From Ascaphus truei (taxonomy: Eukaryota > Chordata > Amphibia > Anura > Ascaphidae): a stretch of 64,000 bases of DNA. A program made the position numbers and the translations under genes. Numbering within the stretch: the stretch's first letter is position 1; each line of letters begins with the position of its first letter. The DNA is taken from the NCBI GenBank assembly GCA_036426205.1, contig CM071586.1, positions 7,823,471 through 7,887,470 on the forward strand. The letters are read 5' to 3'. The notes under the pieces are model-generated. The model was not told the origin of the DNA. It searched no databases and saw nothing but the letters and a program-made list of their open reading frames with translations. Shown one piece after another: positions 1 to 11,384 of the stretch.

Positions 1-40
1 TGTGATTCATATGTATATGTATATATATAAATGTAAATAC

Positions 41-200
41 AACTGTATTCTCATCTGCATGTCTTAGGCAGGTCTGCAACCCACCCCCTTTCCCCATTCT
101 CACACCCGCACACAGCTTCCACTGCAGCAAGGAATTCTGGGAATGACATGCAAATGAGCACCACGTGCCACTTTTTGCTCAAAAACCATTTTATATCTAT
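41..200 (-). repeat. Dispersed octamer-containing repeat, copy 1
   Basis: Shares the segment containing GAATTCTGGGAATGACATG and ATGCAAATGAGCA with copies at about 14,524-14,615, 48,750-48,930 and 62,470-62,560 (the last two in the opposite orientation), and with a short piece at 60,690-60,710. It is followed by a TA-rich tract (about 190-285), as is the 48.8 kb copy. Family unidentified; it may be part of a Penelope-like terminal repeat because the 48 kb copy sits next to a hammerhead motif. Confidence 0.6.
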
Positions 201-485
201 ATATATTTATATATAGAATATAAGAGATAATAATAATTATATATATATATATATATCTATATCTATATCTATATCCAGTGGTTTTCCAACCTTTTTTTGG
301 TTAAGAAACCCTATGTGAAATTCTGAGGACCCCCAACCACCTAAGAGCGCGTCTGAGATCAGATGCATTGTAAATTCGTCTCTATTTTGGTACAATTTTG
401 AAATTAACCTGAAATTGCAGGAAACCCTTTAGGAATGCCCGACTCAACACTGCCTCTATAATATAAAAATAACCCCCCCCCACAA

Positions 486-488
<3 letters not shown>

Positions 489-516
<28 letters not shown>

Positions 517-534
517 CCAGCACACACACACACC

Positions 535-573
<39 letters not shown>
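489..573. repeat. (AC)n microsatellite
   Basis: Nearly pure AC dinucleotide run with two CCAGC interruptions. It lies in a presumed brd4 intron. Confidence 0.95.
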
Positions 574-578
<5 letters not shown>

Positions 579-748
579 ATATACATATAAACCTAATTGT
601 TCCACAGCTCCATAGCTCCCTGCATCTATATACACATTTCTGCCTTCACTCTGGAAAAAAGTCAGGCGGTTTGATCAGGTACGTGCAAACCAAGTATACC
701 TACAAAAGCCAGCTGGCAGCCATATTAAAAAAACCATGGGTGACTTAC

Positions 749-829
749 GTGGGATTGGGGTCTTTGGGGAGTTCTTGTCCCCCTGCGTTCCAGATAGGAC
801 CCTGGTTCTCATCGGGGTGATAGCGGCAT
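749..829 (-). CDS. Candidate extra brd4 exon (81 nt)
   Basis: On the minus strand an acceptor (TTTCTCCTGCAG) is followed by 81 nt and a donor (CAC then GTAAGT). The previous brd4 exon ends with one base (G) of a split codon. Joined to this exon it makes GAT (Asp) and stays open to the end, reading through residues AAITPMRTRVLSG and NSPKTPIP. The exon is phase 1 at both ends, so it could be skipped without changing frame. The peptide does not resemble the vertebrate BRD4 linker that I know follows the GRGRGRKE motif, so it is either a lineage-specific cassette exon or chance. A second frame is also open. No transcript evidence is available here. Confidence 0.4.
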
Positions 830-859
830 CTGCAGGAGAAACACAAGTTAACTGCAACT

Positions 860-1132
860 ATTAAACACTACACCGCCTCCTTCAAACTTGTCCTCCCTCG
901 CCTGCTCTCTCTCCCACCCCTGTCCTCACCTGGTTCCTTCTTGCCCCCACCCCATCTCTGCGCTCTTCACCTGCCTCCTCCCTTCACTCTTTTCCTCACA
1001 CTTACGCTCTCCTCCCCTGGCTCTCCTCTTCCGTTTCTACCCGCTCTAACCTGGCGCCTTCTTTGTTAATCCCCCTTCCTCTGGCTCCCTCCCCCTTCCA
1101 CTGGCTCACACCACTGGTTCCCACTCTCTTAC
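860..1132 (-). other. brd4: Short brd4 intron, pyrimidine-rich
   Basis: This lies between the exon ending at 1,133 and the candidate exon at 829. On the plus strand it is dense in CT tracts (tandem degenerate CTCCCCTGGCTCC-like units). It contains no other recognisable feature. Confidence 0.5.
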
Positions 1133-1268
1133 CTGGCTCCTTCCTGCCCCGGCCACGCCCCTTGCTCTGCACAATCAACAGCTCCGACTCTTCCTGGGGC
1201 ATCTCTGAGATCTTCTGCAGGAAAAGCTTTTCCAGGGCCTCCGCCATCAACACTATATCATCCCCAGG
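1133..1268 (-). CDS. brd4: brd4 exon: end of first bromodomain and start of basic linker
   Basis: Minus-strand exon of 136 nt with acceptor CTCTCGCCAG and donor CAG/GTAAGA. It encodes 45 residues plus one base, beginning [19 protein letters not shown] and ending with the basic GRGRGRKEP stretch. This is helix C of bromodomain 1 and the start of the linker of the BET proteins, which bind acetylated histones and recruit P-TEFb to promoters and enhancers in the nucleus. Phase 0 at the 5' side matches the preceding exon, which ends in a complete AAG codon. The 3' phase 1 is the same as I recall for the human gene. The rest of brd4 (second bromodomain, ET domain, C-terminal P-TEFb motif) must lie left of the window. 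BRD2 and BRD3 are excluded by the N-terminal exon. Confidence 0.95.
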
Positions 1269-2338
<1,070 letters not shown>

Positions 2339-4431
2339 CTATAAAATGGGAGGGAACATACAGACTGATAGGACGCATGGGGGACACAGGTCCCATTAGT
2401 GTCACGCAGCAAGGGGGGGTACAGATTCCATGGGGTATACATATTTTTGTGTCACCGAATCACCCTGCAGGGAAAGGGATAGACGCCATGTGACATGGAT
2501 CCTTTCCGTATGTCACGGCATTACTAGATGTTAATCAGGTCAGTGGAACTTTGCATATAGGATAATGAGTACCGAGCTTACTAGAAATAAATAGGATCAA
2601 AGCAACAGTTTTGCATTGCATGGGATTTCCATTATTTAGTAGGGTCAGTGGGATAAAAGGGCGACTCCGGACAGACACCCAATAACGCTAAAAAAAACAA
2701 AAAAAAGCACAAATAGATCACCCCACTACTAGCAGAAAGTAAGGCTATATTTGATGATCATAGACAGCCCCTTATCACACACAATGCATCTTCCACTAAA
2801 TCCATTTAATTCTAGGATCCTGAATATCTCCTCTTATCGCACACAAGTTAGCCTTCACTAACCCTATTAACATATAGGACTCCTGTGCACAAGACGCATA
2901 CTACAGCACAAATGGAGAAGGGCTGCTGACACCATTACCTTACAGGATAACAATGAGGCCCAAGCAGGATTTCTTTAAGACAGACGTTCCAGTGACCCTA
3001 TCCATTTATGAGAATCCCGTGCCAATGGTGACCTCTTTTCATGCCAGTGTAAGATTTCTTCAAACGTAATGAGGGCTTTCCTGATCATATATACAAGAAA
3101 ATCCACGGATCCCATTCGCTTCCAGTAATCAAGTGCATGAGGCAACCCATAAAAAACGTTCTCTACTGACCCTAATAATGTCAAGGAATTCAATGTCAGA
3201 GTTTGAGAGAGAAAAAAAGGTCTCTGAACCCCATCAACTTCTTGTAAACCACCAAGACAAACTTTGTCCATAAGACAAAACCTTTGACCCATTTAAAGTC
3301 TAGGAACGCCGTGGGTGAGATCTTATCCTATTTCCCCTCCTATAAAACTCATAAAAGACACCATCGTCTACCATACAAGAGGTTCCACTGACTCTTAAAA
3401 TGCCTGAGAATCTATCCCAGACACGCTGTCTTATCATACTATCCCTACTAAATTAATGATGTCTCCAGGCATGGGAAACACTTTTTAATGATTCAATACA
3501 AGTTGGAAACAACTAATACTATTACCTCCCAGAAATCCTTTAAAAAAAGAAATTCATGACTATTAAGTTGCTGAAAATCCATGCCTGAGACACCCTCTCA
3601 TCCCACTGACCCTATTAGTTTCTAGTAATGAGATGCACTCATCTCACAGCAGGTTCTAATGAACCTTTTAACCACCAATAACCTAATGCCATAGACACAG
3701 TCTTGTCTCCATGCAAGAGACAATCAACTGACCATCCTAACTTCTAGTAATCCCATGCATGAGACGCCCTCTTCTTCTACTCTTCTTGCTGAATTAAAGG
3801 AGTCTTAAACCGGAGACACAGTCTCATCCTATATATGAGACTTTACTGACCCCAATAACCTACATTAAGCCAACGTAATGTGACACTGAAAGGTTTCCCC
3901 AAGGAAGGTTACCTGCAATAACCCAACACCAGAGACACAGACTCATGCCAAACAAGTACTAGTACACCCATACATGACACCCACTTACTCCATACATAAC
4001 AGGTGACTTGATCATCTACTACCATATAATTCCCGTCATGAGACACCATTTTACCCCAAACAAGAGACCTAATTAACCTACAATAATCTAATACCATAGA
4101 CAGTCTTAACCATATTATCACTGACCCTATTAACCCCTGTACATGAGACACCCTCTTTCCCCATATAAGAAACCCTATTCAAATGTCAATCGTCCATGTC
4201 ATAGACTGCCTTTATACCATACAAGACACCCCATTGACCTCAAATCAATCAATGCCACAGGCACCCTCGTGTCCCATACAAGAGACACTTCCCTCCAAAC
4301 CATATTCAACTTCCCCCATTAACTCTTGGTAACCCCCTTAACTCACATGGAAGTTTCCTCCTCCCTTTACCACCTCATACACCCTATGGACCATTCCTAA
4401 CCCTGTAGAGGAACAGGGGAGAGCTACTCAC
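2339..4431 (-). repeat. brd4: brd4 intron 2 with ancient degenerate tandem repeat
   Basis: From about 2,760 to 4,380 the intron repeats, in very decayed form, a unit of roughly 60-75 bp. The recurring words are TGACCCTATTAA, CTAGTAAT, CCATGC, GAGACACCCTCTCATCCCA and TACAAGAGAC. Recognisable units occur for example at 2,975-3,010, 3,590-3,620, 3,700-3,790, 4,060-4,170 and 4,200-4,280. No coding sequence was seen inside. Confidence 0.6.
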
Positions 4432-4749
4432 AGGCAGATTGAGTTTAATTGCGTCCACTGGCTGCTGGAAGGGCCACGCAAATTGGTGTTTCCATAGTGT
4501 CTTGAGTACCACCTTGAGCAGGTACTGTAGTTGGTTGGTCTGGCGCTTGGGTCGGGTGGGATTGGCAGTCTCGGGCGGAGGAGGGTTGGAGCTCTGGGGT
4601 ATCTGCGGCTGGGGAAGGGCTGGCTGCTGAGGGCCCGACATTTGCACCCCTTCCAGTCCGTCACCCATTCCAGATGTGGCCCTCAGACGCGTGCCAGGCC
4701 CGATCTCGGCTGACATGGCGGAGCTCCCATCGCACGCGGGCCAGGTGAC
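4432..4749 (-). CDS. brd4: brd4 first coding exon (start codon, N-terminus, start of bromodomain 1)
   Basis: Minus-strand exon with acceptor CTCCCTCCATAG at 4,750, 33 nt of 5' UTR, ATG at 4,716 and 95 codons to the donor CCT/GTGAGT. The protein begins [12 protein letters not shown] and reaches NPPPPET, then [20 protein letters not shown] and [19 protein letters not shown]. The N-terminus identifies BRD4 rather than BRD2, BRD3 or BRDT. The WPF shelf of bromodomain 1 is intact. The start is chosen because it matches the family N-terminus and has a good context (GCCATGT). Upstream exons are non-coding and must lie further right; a CpG island near 11.4-11.9 kb is the nearest candidate. An out-of-frame ATG sits 14 nt upstream in the same exon. 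Confidence 0.97.
4683..4730 (-). CDS. Out-of-frame upstream ORF overlapping the brd4 start
   Basis: ATG at 4,730 lies in the 5' UTR part of the exon, 14 nt before the brd4 ATG. It reads 15 codons in another frame ([15 protein letters not shown]) and stops at TGA 4,685-4,683, inside the brd4 coding sequence. The context (GCGATGG, with G at -3 and +4) is favourable. If translated it would reduce initiation at the main start. Function is inference only. Confidence 0.4.
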   Translation of the reverse strand: MGAPPCQPRSGLARV

Positions 4750-4799
4750 CTATGGAGGGAGAGATGAGTAAGGTTTAGGTGCCTTTAAACTCACTAAGC

Positions 4800-5045
4800 C
4801 ATAAAGAGGAAGGGGAGTGTTTGTAACCTCCCTAACCCAGAGAGAGGAGTGTGCGCATAATCCCAATGTATGCACGCTTAACCCCTCTACATCAGAGATC
4901 ACATGCTTAACTTCTCTAACCCAAAAAGGGAGAGAAATGCGCTTAACCCCTCAGAGATGAAATCTGAGCGCACTTAACGTCACTAGCCCAAATAGAGGGG
5001 TGTGTGAGGACGCTTAATCTCTATCTTATAAAGATCAGTCCCTCA
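4800..5045. repeat. Degenerate tandem repeat, left part
   Basis: Imperfect 40-50 bp units built on CTTAACCCCTCTAACCCA and AGAGGAGTGTGCGC. The array resumes at about 5,778-5,868 after a CR1 insertion, so it was split by the LINE. It lies in brd4 intron 1. Confidence 0.6.
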
Positions 5046-5055
5046 CCCCTCTCTG

Positions 5056-5777
5056 GTTTATGGGCAATGGATGGAAGGGAAGTAAACATAATTATGCCCC
5101 TTTATTTGTAAGACCACACCTTGAATATGGAGTACCATTTTGGGCACCACTCCATAGAAAAGATATTCTGGAACTAGAGAGAGTGCAGAGAAGAGCCACC
5201 AAATTAAAATTGTTCACATTTGTAAAGAGACGTCCAAGAGGGGATATGATAACTACATACAAATATATTCGGGGACATTACAAGGAGCTTTCAAAATAAC
5301 AATTAACCCAGAGGGCAGTACAAAGGACACAGGGTCATCCCTCAATGTTGGAGAAAAGGAGATTTAACCAGCAACAACGGGAAGGGTTCTTTACAGTAAG
5401 GGCAATTACAATGTGGAATTCATTGCCCATGGAGACCGTAATAGCAGATACCAGATATGTTCCAAAAAAATGTTGGACATTTTTTAGAAAGGAAAGGTAT
5501 ACAGGAATATACCAAATAAGTAAACACAGGAAGGATGTTGATCCAGGGAGTCATCTAATTGCCAATATTTGGAGTCAGGAAGGAATTTATTTTCCCAAGA
5601 AAGAAAGCACAGATGAGATATCATTGGATATGACAATGGGGTTTTTTGTTTGTCTTCCTCTGGATCAATATACTGTAAGTACGGATATAGGATAAAGTAT
5701 CGGTCGTCTAAATGTAGCATTGGTTGAACTTGATGTACGCATGTCTTTTTTCAACTTCATCTACTATGTAACTATGT
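5056..5777 (+). mobile_element. CR1-like LINE, 3' end (decayed)
   Basis: The plus strand encodes the typical end of a non-LTR reverse transcriptase: [15 protein letters not shown], then [28 protein letters not shown], and after a frameshift EKRRFNQQQREGFFTVRA followed by MWNSLP. The 3' UTR (GTTGATCCAGGGAG, GGAGTCAGGAAGGAATTTAT, CCTCTGGATCAATATACTG) recurs at 17.0-18.2, 27.9-28.7 and 39.6-40.4 kb. It is 5'-truncated and interrupted by stops and frameshifts, so not functional. CR1 rather than L2 is chosen from the VRPHLEY...W.P motif block. Confidence 0.8.
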
Positions 5778-5868
5778 TGGGAGGTTAAGCGTGTGATCTC
5801 AACTTCTAACAAAGATGTGTGAGTATACTTAATCTCTCCAACCCAGAGGAGAGTGCGCCTAACCTTTC
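5778..5868. repeat. Degenerate tandem repeat, right part
   Basis: Continuation of the 4,800-5,045 array after the CR1 insertion, with units such as CTTAATCTCTCCAACCCAGA. It ends at the TAA where the next MITE begins. Confidence 0.55.
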
Positions 5869-5871
5869 TAA

Positions 5872-6214
5872 GGCCACGTCCAGGGTTCCGGCGTGCGTGC
5901 TGAGGCGGGGCAACGCTCAGGGAAAGCGGGTGCTTTCCCTGGCCTTAGACAGCGCGCCGTCAGGGGGCATGTCCTGGGGCGGGCCGGTGACGTCACGGAG
6001 CTGGTTCGCCCTCATTGGGCGAACCACTCACGTGACCGGCCCTGCACTCCGGCAAGCGCGTGATTTAAAAAATTACCTAAGACCTACACTGCCGCGCGCT
6101 TGCGGAAGCGTAGACGAGCCCCTACTAAAGCCGCTCTCATTGCGGCTGTAGGGGCTCACAGGTAAGTGCAAGCGCGCCTCAGCACGGCTCAGCATGTAAG
6201 CGCTGACCATGGCC
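5872..6214. mobile_element. Harbinger/Tourist-like MITE
   Basis: Preceded by TAA and starts GGCCACGTCCAGGG. The interior (CTGGTTCGCCCTCATTGGGC, CCGCTCTCATTGCGGCTG) is shared with MITEs at 6,224, 31,425, 43,216 and 61,756. The right end (ATGGCC) is decayed. Confidence 0.6.
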
Positions 6215-6223
6215 AATTCCTAA

Positions 6224-6538
6224 GGCCTGGGACATGGTCAGCGCACCATGCTGCTGCTCGGCACTGAGCCCCTGCAGCCGCAATGAGAGCGGCTTTAGCA
6301 GGGGCTCGCGCACGCGTCAGCACGCTTGGGGAAGCGTGTGTCTGACGGAGTTTTGACATTTCCCCACTTGCCGGAGCGCAGGGCCGGTCACATGAGCGGA
6401 TCGCCCAATGAGGGCGAACCAGCTCCGTGACGTCACTGGCCGCCCCCTGATGGCGCGCTGTGTAAGGCCAGGGAAAGCACTGCTTTCCCTGAGCCTCAGC
6501 GCACCTCAGCACTGGTTAAATGCATTATGTCCCAGGCC
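6224..6538. mobile_element. Harbinger/Tourist-like MITE, reversed interior
   Basis: Flanked by TAA on both sides (6,221-6,223 and 6,539-6,541). Its terminal inverted repeats are GGCCTGGGACAT and ATGTCCCAGGCC. The interior is the reverse complement of the neighbouring element, so the pair forms a large foldback. TAA/TTA target duplication and GGCC-type ends are diagnostic of PIF/Harbinger MITEs. Confidence 0.8.
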
Positions 6539-6541
6539 TAA

Positions 6542-6835
6542 GGCTGCGGCCACGAGTGCTTATGCTTGAGAGCGGTGACAACACCAACTCTAAGCATGAG
6601 TGCTAGGCGGTCCTGCTGAATTTTGCAAGCGCGAGTGGGGGGCGTGCCGCATAAGGGAGGGGGCGTGTCATTGGCTCGATCGGGGCTATGTCTGTGTGCT
6701 GTGTGCATTGACTGGTGCCGATTCGTGGCTGAAGGGTCATGTGACCCTCCTGAGCACTTGGAAATCACTTCATGTCGACCCAAGCGCTGAGCATTGGCAA
6801 GCGTACGTGCACGAGCACACGCTGATAACATTACA
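6542..6835. mobile_element. Partial Harbinger-like MITE
   Basis: Starts GGCTGCGGCCACGAGTGCTT directly after the shared TAA. A decayed inverse of this end (GTGCACGAGCACACGC) lies near 6,805-6,825. The right terminus is uncertain. Confidence 0.45.
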
Positions 6836-6839
6836 GTGA

Positions 6840-7779
6840 TAACGTAAGACTGCATCATATGATCACATACAGCATAACATGACATTACATAATATAGAAT
6901 AATGTAATAAATCATTCTTTAATATCCAGCAATCCAAAAGGTATGGCCAGTACTCACAATATAAATTATAGGGTTCCCCAACCAAATTTTGTTTGAAAAC
7001 CACTGCTATATTATCCATCTAGTTGATGGTAAATTACGGAGAGAAAAAAAAACATTCTCTGACCCTTAATATGCATTATAAATATTTCACACTCCCAAAT
7101 ATTAAAGAACATGTGGCTCCTTTTAATGTTTACTTCTGACCCCGACATGGGAGTACAACCTTAGCTAAACAAGATGGCAGAGAAAAGAACTATAAAACAG
7201 CGAATAAATAAGGATGTATGAGGTTGCGTCACTTTGGTTTCCATGGTAACCCAATGCCAGGAAGAATTACATACAATTGAATACACATGTACATACTCAG
7301 CATAACATCCACCTGTCTAGCATATCTTAAGGGTTAAACATTACGCCTTGTTTCTCCCCCTTCCTGTAATGCCTTGCTGTCTCGTCCCCTCTTCCCCATC
7401 ATGCCCACCCTCTCCGCCGTACTGTGTTTGCTTCTCCCTCTCTGCACACTACACTTCCCTCTCCTACTCATCTGTCTCTCCTCCCCTCCTTTTGCCGTTG
7501 TTGCTGCCCTCCCTCCTGCCCCATGTGCACACTGCCCTCCATTCCCTCCTACGTCATCCAGTCTCTTCAGCTCCTTGCTGTCTCTGTCTCCTCTCTCTGA
7601 TGTCGTTGCTTAGCAACGCTGTAACAGCTGAACCTTTGTAGGGAATCATACCCCAGATATATAGATATATCTGTCTCTCCCTCACTGGAAACATAAAATA
7701 ACTATCGCCATACCGCAAAAGAATTTTTTGTCAATTGGGAACTGCATTTTGTCATGAGATATAGGGAAACTCTATATAT
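6840..7779. other. Intergenic or intronic, no gene seen
   Basis: AT-rich sequence followed by a strongly pyrimidine-rich stretch (about 7,345-7,600). Open frames in the CT-rich part have only low-complexity composition. Nothing else could be identified. Confidence 0.5.
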
Positions 7780-8236
7780 TAGTGATGTACAGGGTACAAA
7801 AAAAAAATACAGAGTACTCGGAGAAAAAATAAAAATTATCCGGCTGGGTAGGTTTGGGGGGACAGCGAAAGAGGGCGGTAAGCGCAGGGCGGCGGCAGAG
7901 GACGGCAGCTGAGGGAGGGGACGATAGCAGGGGCAGTGGAGGGAGACGACGACAACAGTCGGCGGTGGAGAGAGGAGGACGCCAGGAGAAAGGAACAGAG
8001 GATCGCGGGAGCGTATGAGGACGGCTGGGGAGGAGCGGGACCCAGCGGCCCAACCTGGAAGTCTTCTCTGACTTCCCGTGTATGCCACTGCTACAGTGTG
8101 CTCCTTCCCTGGCCGTCCTGCTCCGCGATCCTGCCCTCTCCCCCCGCCGCCTGCCCTCCTCCGAACCAGGGAGCAGAGCAGGACAGAAGTACCCAATACT
8201 ACAAATACGGCCGTGTAATTTCCCGGGGACATCACA
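7780..8236. mobile_element. Possible hAT element, TAGTGATGTAC family
   Basis: The left end TAGTGATGTACAGGGTAC resembles the ends of the clear hAT MITE at 20,416-20,610. The right end GGGGACATCACAG is its inverse. Internal GGAGGAC and CAGAGCAGGACA words are also shared with that element. No clean target duplication is visible. Confidence 0.45.
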
Positions 8237-8284
8237 GACACACACAAATAATTACAACGTTACAGCTATGCTAAGCAACCTTCA

Positions 8285-8870
8285 TCAGGAGTATATATAT
8301 GTGTCGTGTGAAGTTAAGACCGCGGCTGCTGCAAATCCAAATGGGAAGCAGAGCTGTCAATCACCACTCTGCTTGCCAAAAACGCACCCCACAATGCCTT
8401 GCATAGCGCTACAATACATCATACAGCTCTGCTTCCCAAGACATGTGTGTATATATGTTCAGGCATACCCCGGTTTAAGGACACTCACTTTAAGTACACT
8501 CGCGAGTAAGGACATATCGCCCAATAGGAAACGGCAGCTCACGCATGCGCCTGTCAGCACGTCCTAAACAGCAATACCGGCTCCCTACCTGTACCGAAGC
8601 TGTACGCAAGCGGGGAGACTTTAGAGCCCGTTATACGTGCATAACTGATCTAAATAACACATTTATAGGACGATTGCAGTACAGTACATGCATCAATAAG
8701 TGGGAAAAAGGCAGTGCTTCACTTTAAGTACATTTTCACTTTACATACATGCTCTGGACCCATTGCGTACGTTAATGCGGGGTATGCCTGTATAAATGTC
8801 AATATAATGTTATTAGAACAAGGGAATGAAGCAGAAATCCTGAATGTAAATATAAATTCAGAGAGACACA
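8285..8870. repeat. Dispersed repeat interrupted by a Tigger MITE
   Basis: Blocks 8,285-8,459 and 8,791-8,870 match the continuous segment 13,345-13,560 (shared words GCACCCCACAATGCCTTGCA and CAGCTCTGCTTCCCAAGACA, then AGAACAAGGGA). The MITE at 8,460-8,790 inserted into this copy. Family unidentified. Confidence 0.7.
8460..8790. mobile_element. Tigger/pogo MITE, copy 1
   Basis: 331 bp with inverted ends CAGGCATACCCCGG... and ...GGGGTATGCCTG, followed by TA. Nearly identical to 9,120-9,451 and related to 17,682-18,021. The termini and TA target are typical of the pogo/Tigger group. Non-coding. Confidence 0.88.
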
Positions 8871-9119
8871 AACACACACACAGAAATCAGGCAAACACAG
8901 GAACTTAGAAATAGTGCAAAAGAGTTTTATCAGTATCAACATTTCAGTCCCTCTCTGGACCTTTCCCCTCTCTTTGGCCTGGCGTTTATTTGCCAACACC
9001 AGTGTGACAACAGCTTTGCGAGTGCCGCTGTACTGCCATCTTTTTAAGTAAACACATCTTTACAGTGATATAAACAGTATATGTATGGGAATTATCTATT
9101 TACCCAGCAGTCTGATATA

Positions 9120-9451
9120 CAGGCATACCCCGGTTTAAGGACACTCACTTTAAGTACACTCGCGAGTAAGTACATCTCGCTCAATAGGCAAACGGCAGCT
9201 CACGCATGCGCCTGTCAGCACGTCCTGAACAGGAATACCAGCTCCCTACCTGTACCGAAGCTGTGTGCAAGCGGGGAGACTATAGAGCCTGTTACACATG
9301 TGTTATTTACATCAGTTATGCACGTATATGACGATTGCAGTACAGTACATGCATCAATAAGTGGGGAAAAGGTAGTGCTTCACTTTAAGTACATTTTCAC
9401 TTTACATACATGCTCCGCTCCCATTGCGTACGTTAATGTGGGGTATGCCTG
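9120..9451. mobile_element. Tigger/pogo MITE, copy 2
   Basis: Same family and orientation as 8,460-8,790, with perfect TA duplications (9,118-9,119 and 9,452-9,453). It carries the same interior words (CGGCAGCTCACGCATGCGCC). Confidence 0.9.
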
Positions 9452-9566
9452 TATAACCTCCTCCCTCTCTCTCATTTAGCCATCAATGATTTTCTCCCAG
9501 ATTTTTAGGATTTAGTGAGTGCTGGTTAGGGTTATGGCTGGCATGTTAAAGTAAGGGTTAGGCTAA

Positions 9567-9853
9567 GGTCCCGTTGCACGCGTCCGCACGGCTGGCTTGC
9601 TTGCCGGCGGCGCGTGCAACTCGCTGTACCGCGATCTGCGGTCTACAGGAAACTTCAGTAGTAGCGGGGGGGGCGTGGCCAAACGGGTCGGGGGGGGGGG
9701 GGGGCGGCCATGACGTGAGGGGGCGCGGCCATGACGTAGGGGGCCGGAGCGGGAGGATTGACAGGGAGGGGGGGGGCGTGGCTTGAGCGGAGGGACCCGC
9801 TACTCTTCCCCCCCCCTCCCTCCACGGGCTGCCACGGGCTGCAGGTAAGTAAA

Positions 9854-9893
<40 letters not shown>

Positions 9894-10229
9894 CACACAC
9901 ACAGACAGAGACAGGCACGCAAGCACTCAGGCACACACATAAACACACAGAGACAGGAACGCACGCTGCTTTCACTCCACACTCCTCCCCGCTCCCCGAA
10001 GCCTCTCCTCCTCCCGAAGCCTCCCCTACCCATTGGCTTACAGCCACACCACGTGACGCGTCGAAGCTAGGAAACACCATTCTCTTGTGTCTCCTAGCGG
10101 CTGACGCGCCACAGCGTGTAGTCAGCTGTGCCGCCAGAGGGGACCGGGACCGGCTCGCGAGGATTCCCCTGCTGGTGGGGAACTCGCTACATTGCCGCCC
10201 GCGCCAACGAGCGCAGCGGGTCCCAGGCC
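9567..10229. mobile_element. Harbinger-like MITE containing an (AC)n tract
   Basis: TAA precedes GGTCCCGTTGCACGCG. The right end GCGCAGCGGGTCCCAGGCC is followed by TTA. The ends are imperfect inverses. An AC microsatellite occupies about 9,858-9,903 and a G homopolymer about 9,690-9,703. Confidence 0.55.
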
Positions 10230-10300
10230 TTAGACATATTAGGATTAAGGTAAGGTATATTCAGGCCCAACAAGTAGCAGCAAAAAAAGACAAAAGGGGA

Positions 10301-10545
10301 GCATTACCAAAAAGTAGAAGGGCTGGAGGCAAGTGGATGTAAACATTATTTATTGAGCGTGAAGCAAACAGGCGAAGGTTAAAAGAAAAAATCCTCCAAC
10401 GCGTTTCCCGCCGTGACTCGTGCGCAATAAAGCGCCAGTCACGGCGGGAAACGCATCAGAGGATTTTTTTCTTTTAACCTTCATCTGTTTGCTTTATGCT
10501 CATGTTTAGATCCACTTGCCTCCAGCCCCTCCACTTTTTTTGCGG
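10301..10545. repeat. Foldback element with GAAACGC arms
   Basis: The left arm (10,301-10,416) and right arm (about 10,436-10,545) are inverse copies: GGCTGGAGGCAAGTGGAT, AAGCAAACAG, CGTTTCCCGCCGTGACT and their complements. The loop is about 20 bp. On the minus strand it reads CTCTGATGCG, a long stem, then GGGAAACGCGTTGGAG, similar to the hammerhead-like motifs elsewhere. Confidence 0.7.
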
Positions 10546-11200
10546 TGCTTTCCTTCTCTCTCTCTCTATTTTCTTCTTCTACTGCTACTTGTTGGACCAA
10601 TCAAGGCAGAAGCACGCCTCTGATGAACGGTCAGCGATTTAGAGGAACGGGACCGTGAGTACACCAACTGATCCGGATATCGAGTTGGTGTATCCAAACT
10701 ATTTGTTATAATCTTCTCGGTACCCAAGCCAGTGTGGGATTTGAGTCTTCTTGACCTGATCCGGTGTGGCATGTGAGCAAGGGCCTGAGCTCCCCAGCGA
10801 CGCCGCCTCATACAGGGCTGCTGGTCCCGAGTCTCCCCCTCCCCAGATTTCAGGTCTAACTCCGTGTATATATTTCTACTCCACATGTATATGGGTATCT
10901 GTATCATTCATATTTACCTCCACTGCTAACAGTTTCAACCAACCAATGTAAGGGTTATACCACAGTTTATTGCCGTATACCAATATACTAGTGTCCTGCC
11001 GTTTTTGAGGCACAATTCCAGGTGTTAATTTCCCAACCTACTTTTTACATTCAGGTTAAGCCTGGCAAACTAGTATCAGGCTGAACACTATAATAATAAT
11101 AAAAAAATAAAAAAACAAGTCTTATTTAACCTGCAGCTGGTTAAAGAAGGTTGCTTAAGTCCATATTTTCACTCCCCCCCCTCTCTTTCTACAGTGTATA
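10546..11200. other. No gene seen
   Basis: Begins with a short TCTC tract and continues into unassigned sequence. It may be the rest of a retroelement terminal repeat attached to the foldback at 10,301-10,545. No coding or RNA gene was recognised. Confidence 0.4.
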
Positions 11201-11203
11201 TTA

Positions 11204-11207
<4 letters not shown>

Positions 11208-11244
<37 letters not shown>

Positions 11245-11272
11245 TAGATATAGATACACACACACACACACA
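11208..11272. repeat. (GT)n / (AC)n microsatellite
   Basis: A GT run, GATAGATATAGATA, then an AC run; the two runs can pair as a hairpin. Confidence 0.9.
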
Positions 11273-11384
11273 CGTGCATGTATATAACTGTGTTTATACT
11301 GTACCATTAAAATACATAAACACGCCGTGTATATATACACAGTTTACACACACGGATATGTACACACTCCCCCGGGCCTCCTCT

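Noticed and set aside
489..573. CRISPR-like or regulatory array
   Set aside because: Simple AC microsatellite; eukaryotic context.
7348..7641. Ser/Pro/Leu-rich plus-strand frames
   Set aside because: CT-rich low-complexity DNA open in two frames at once.
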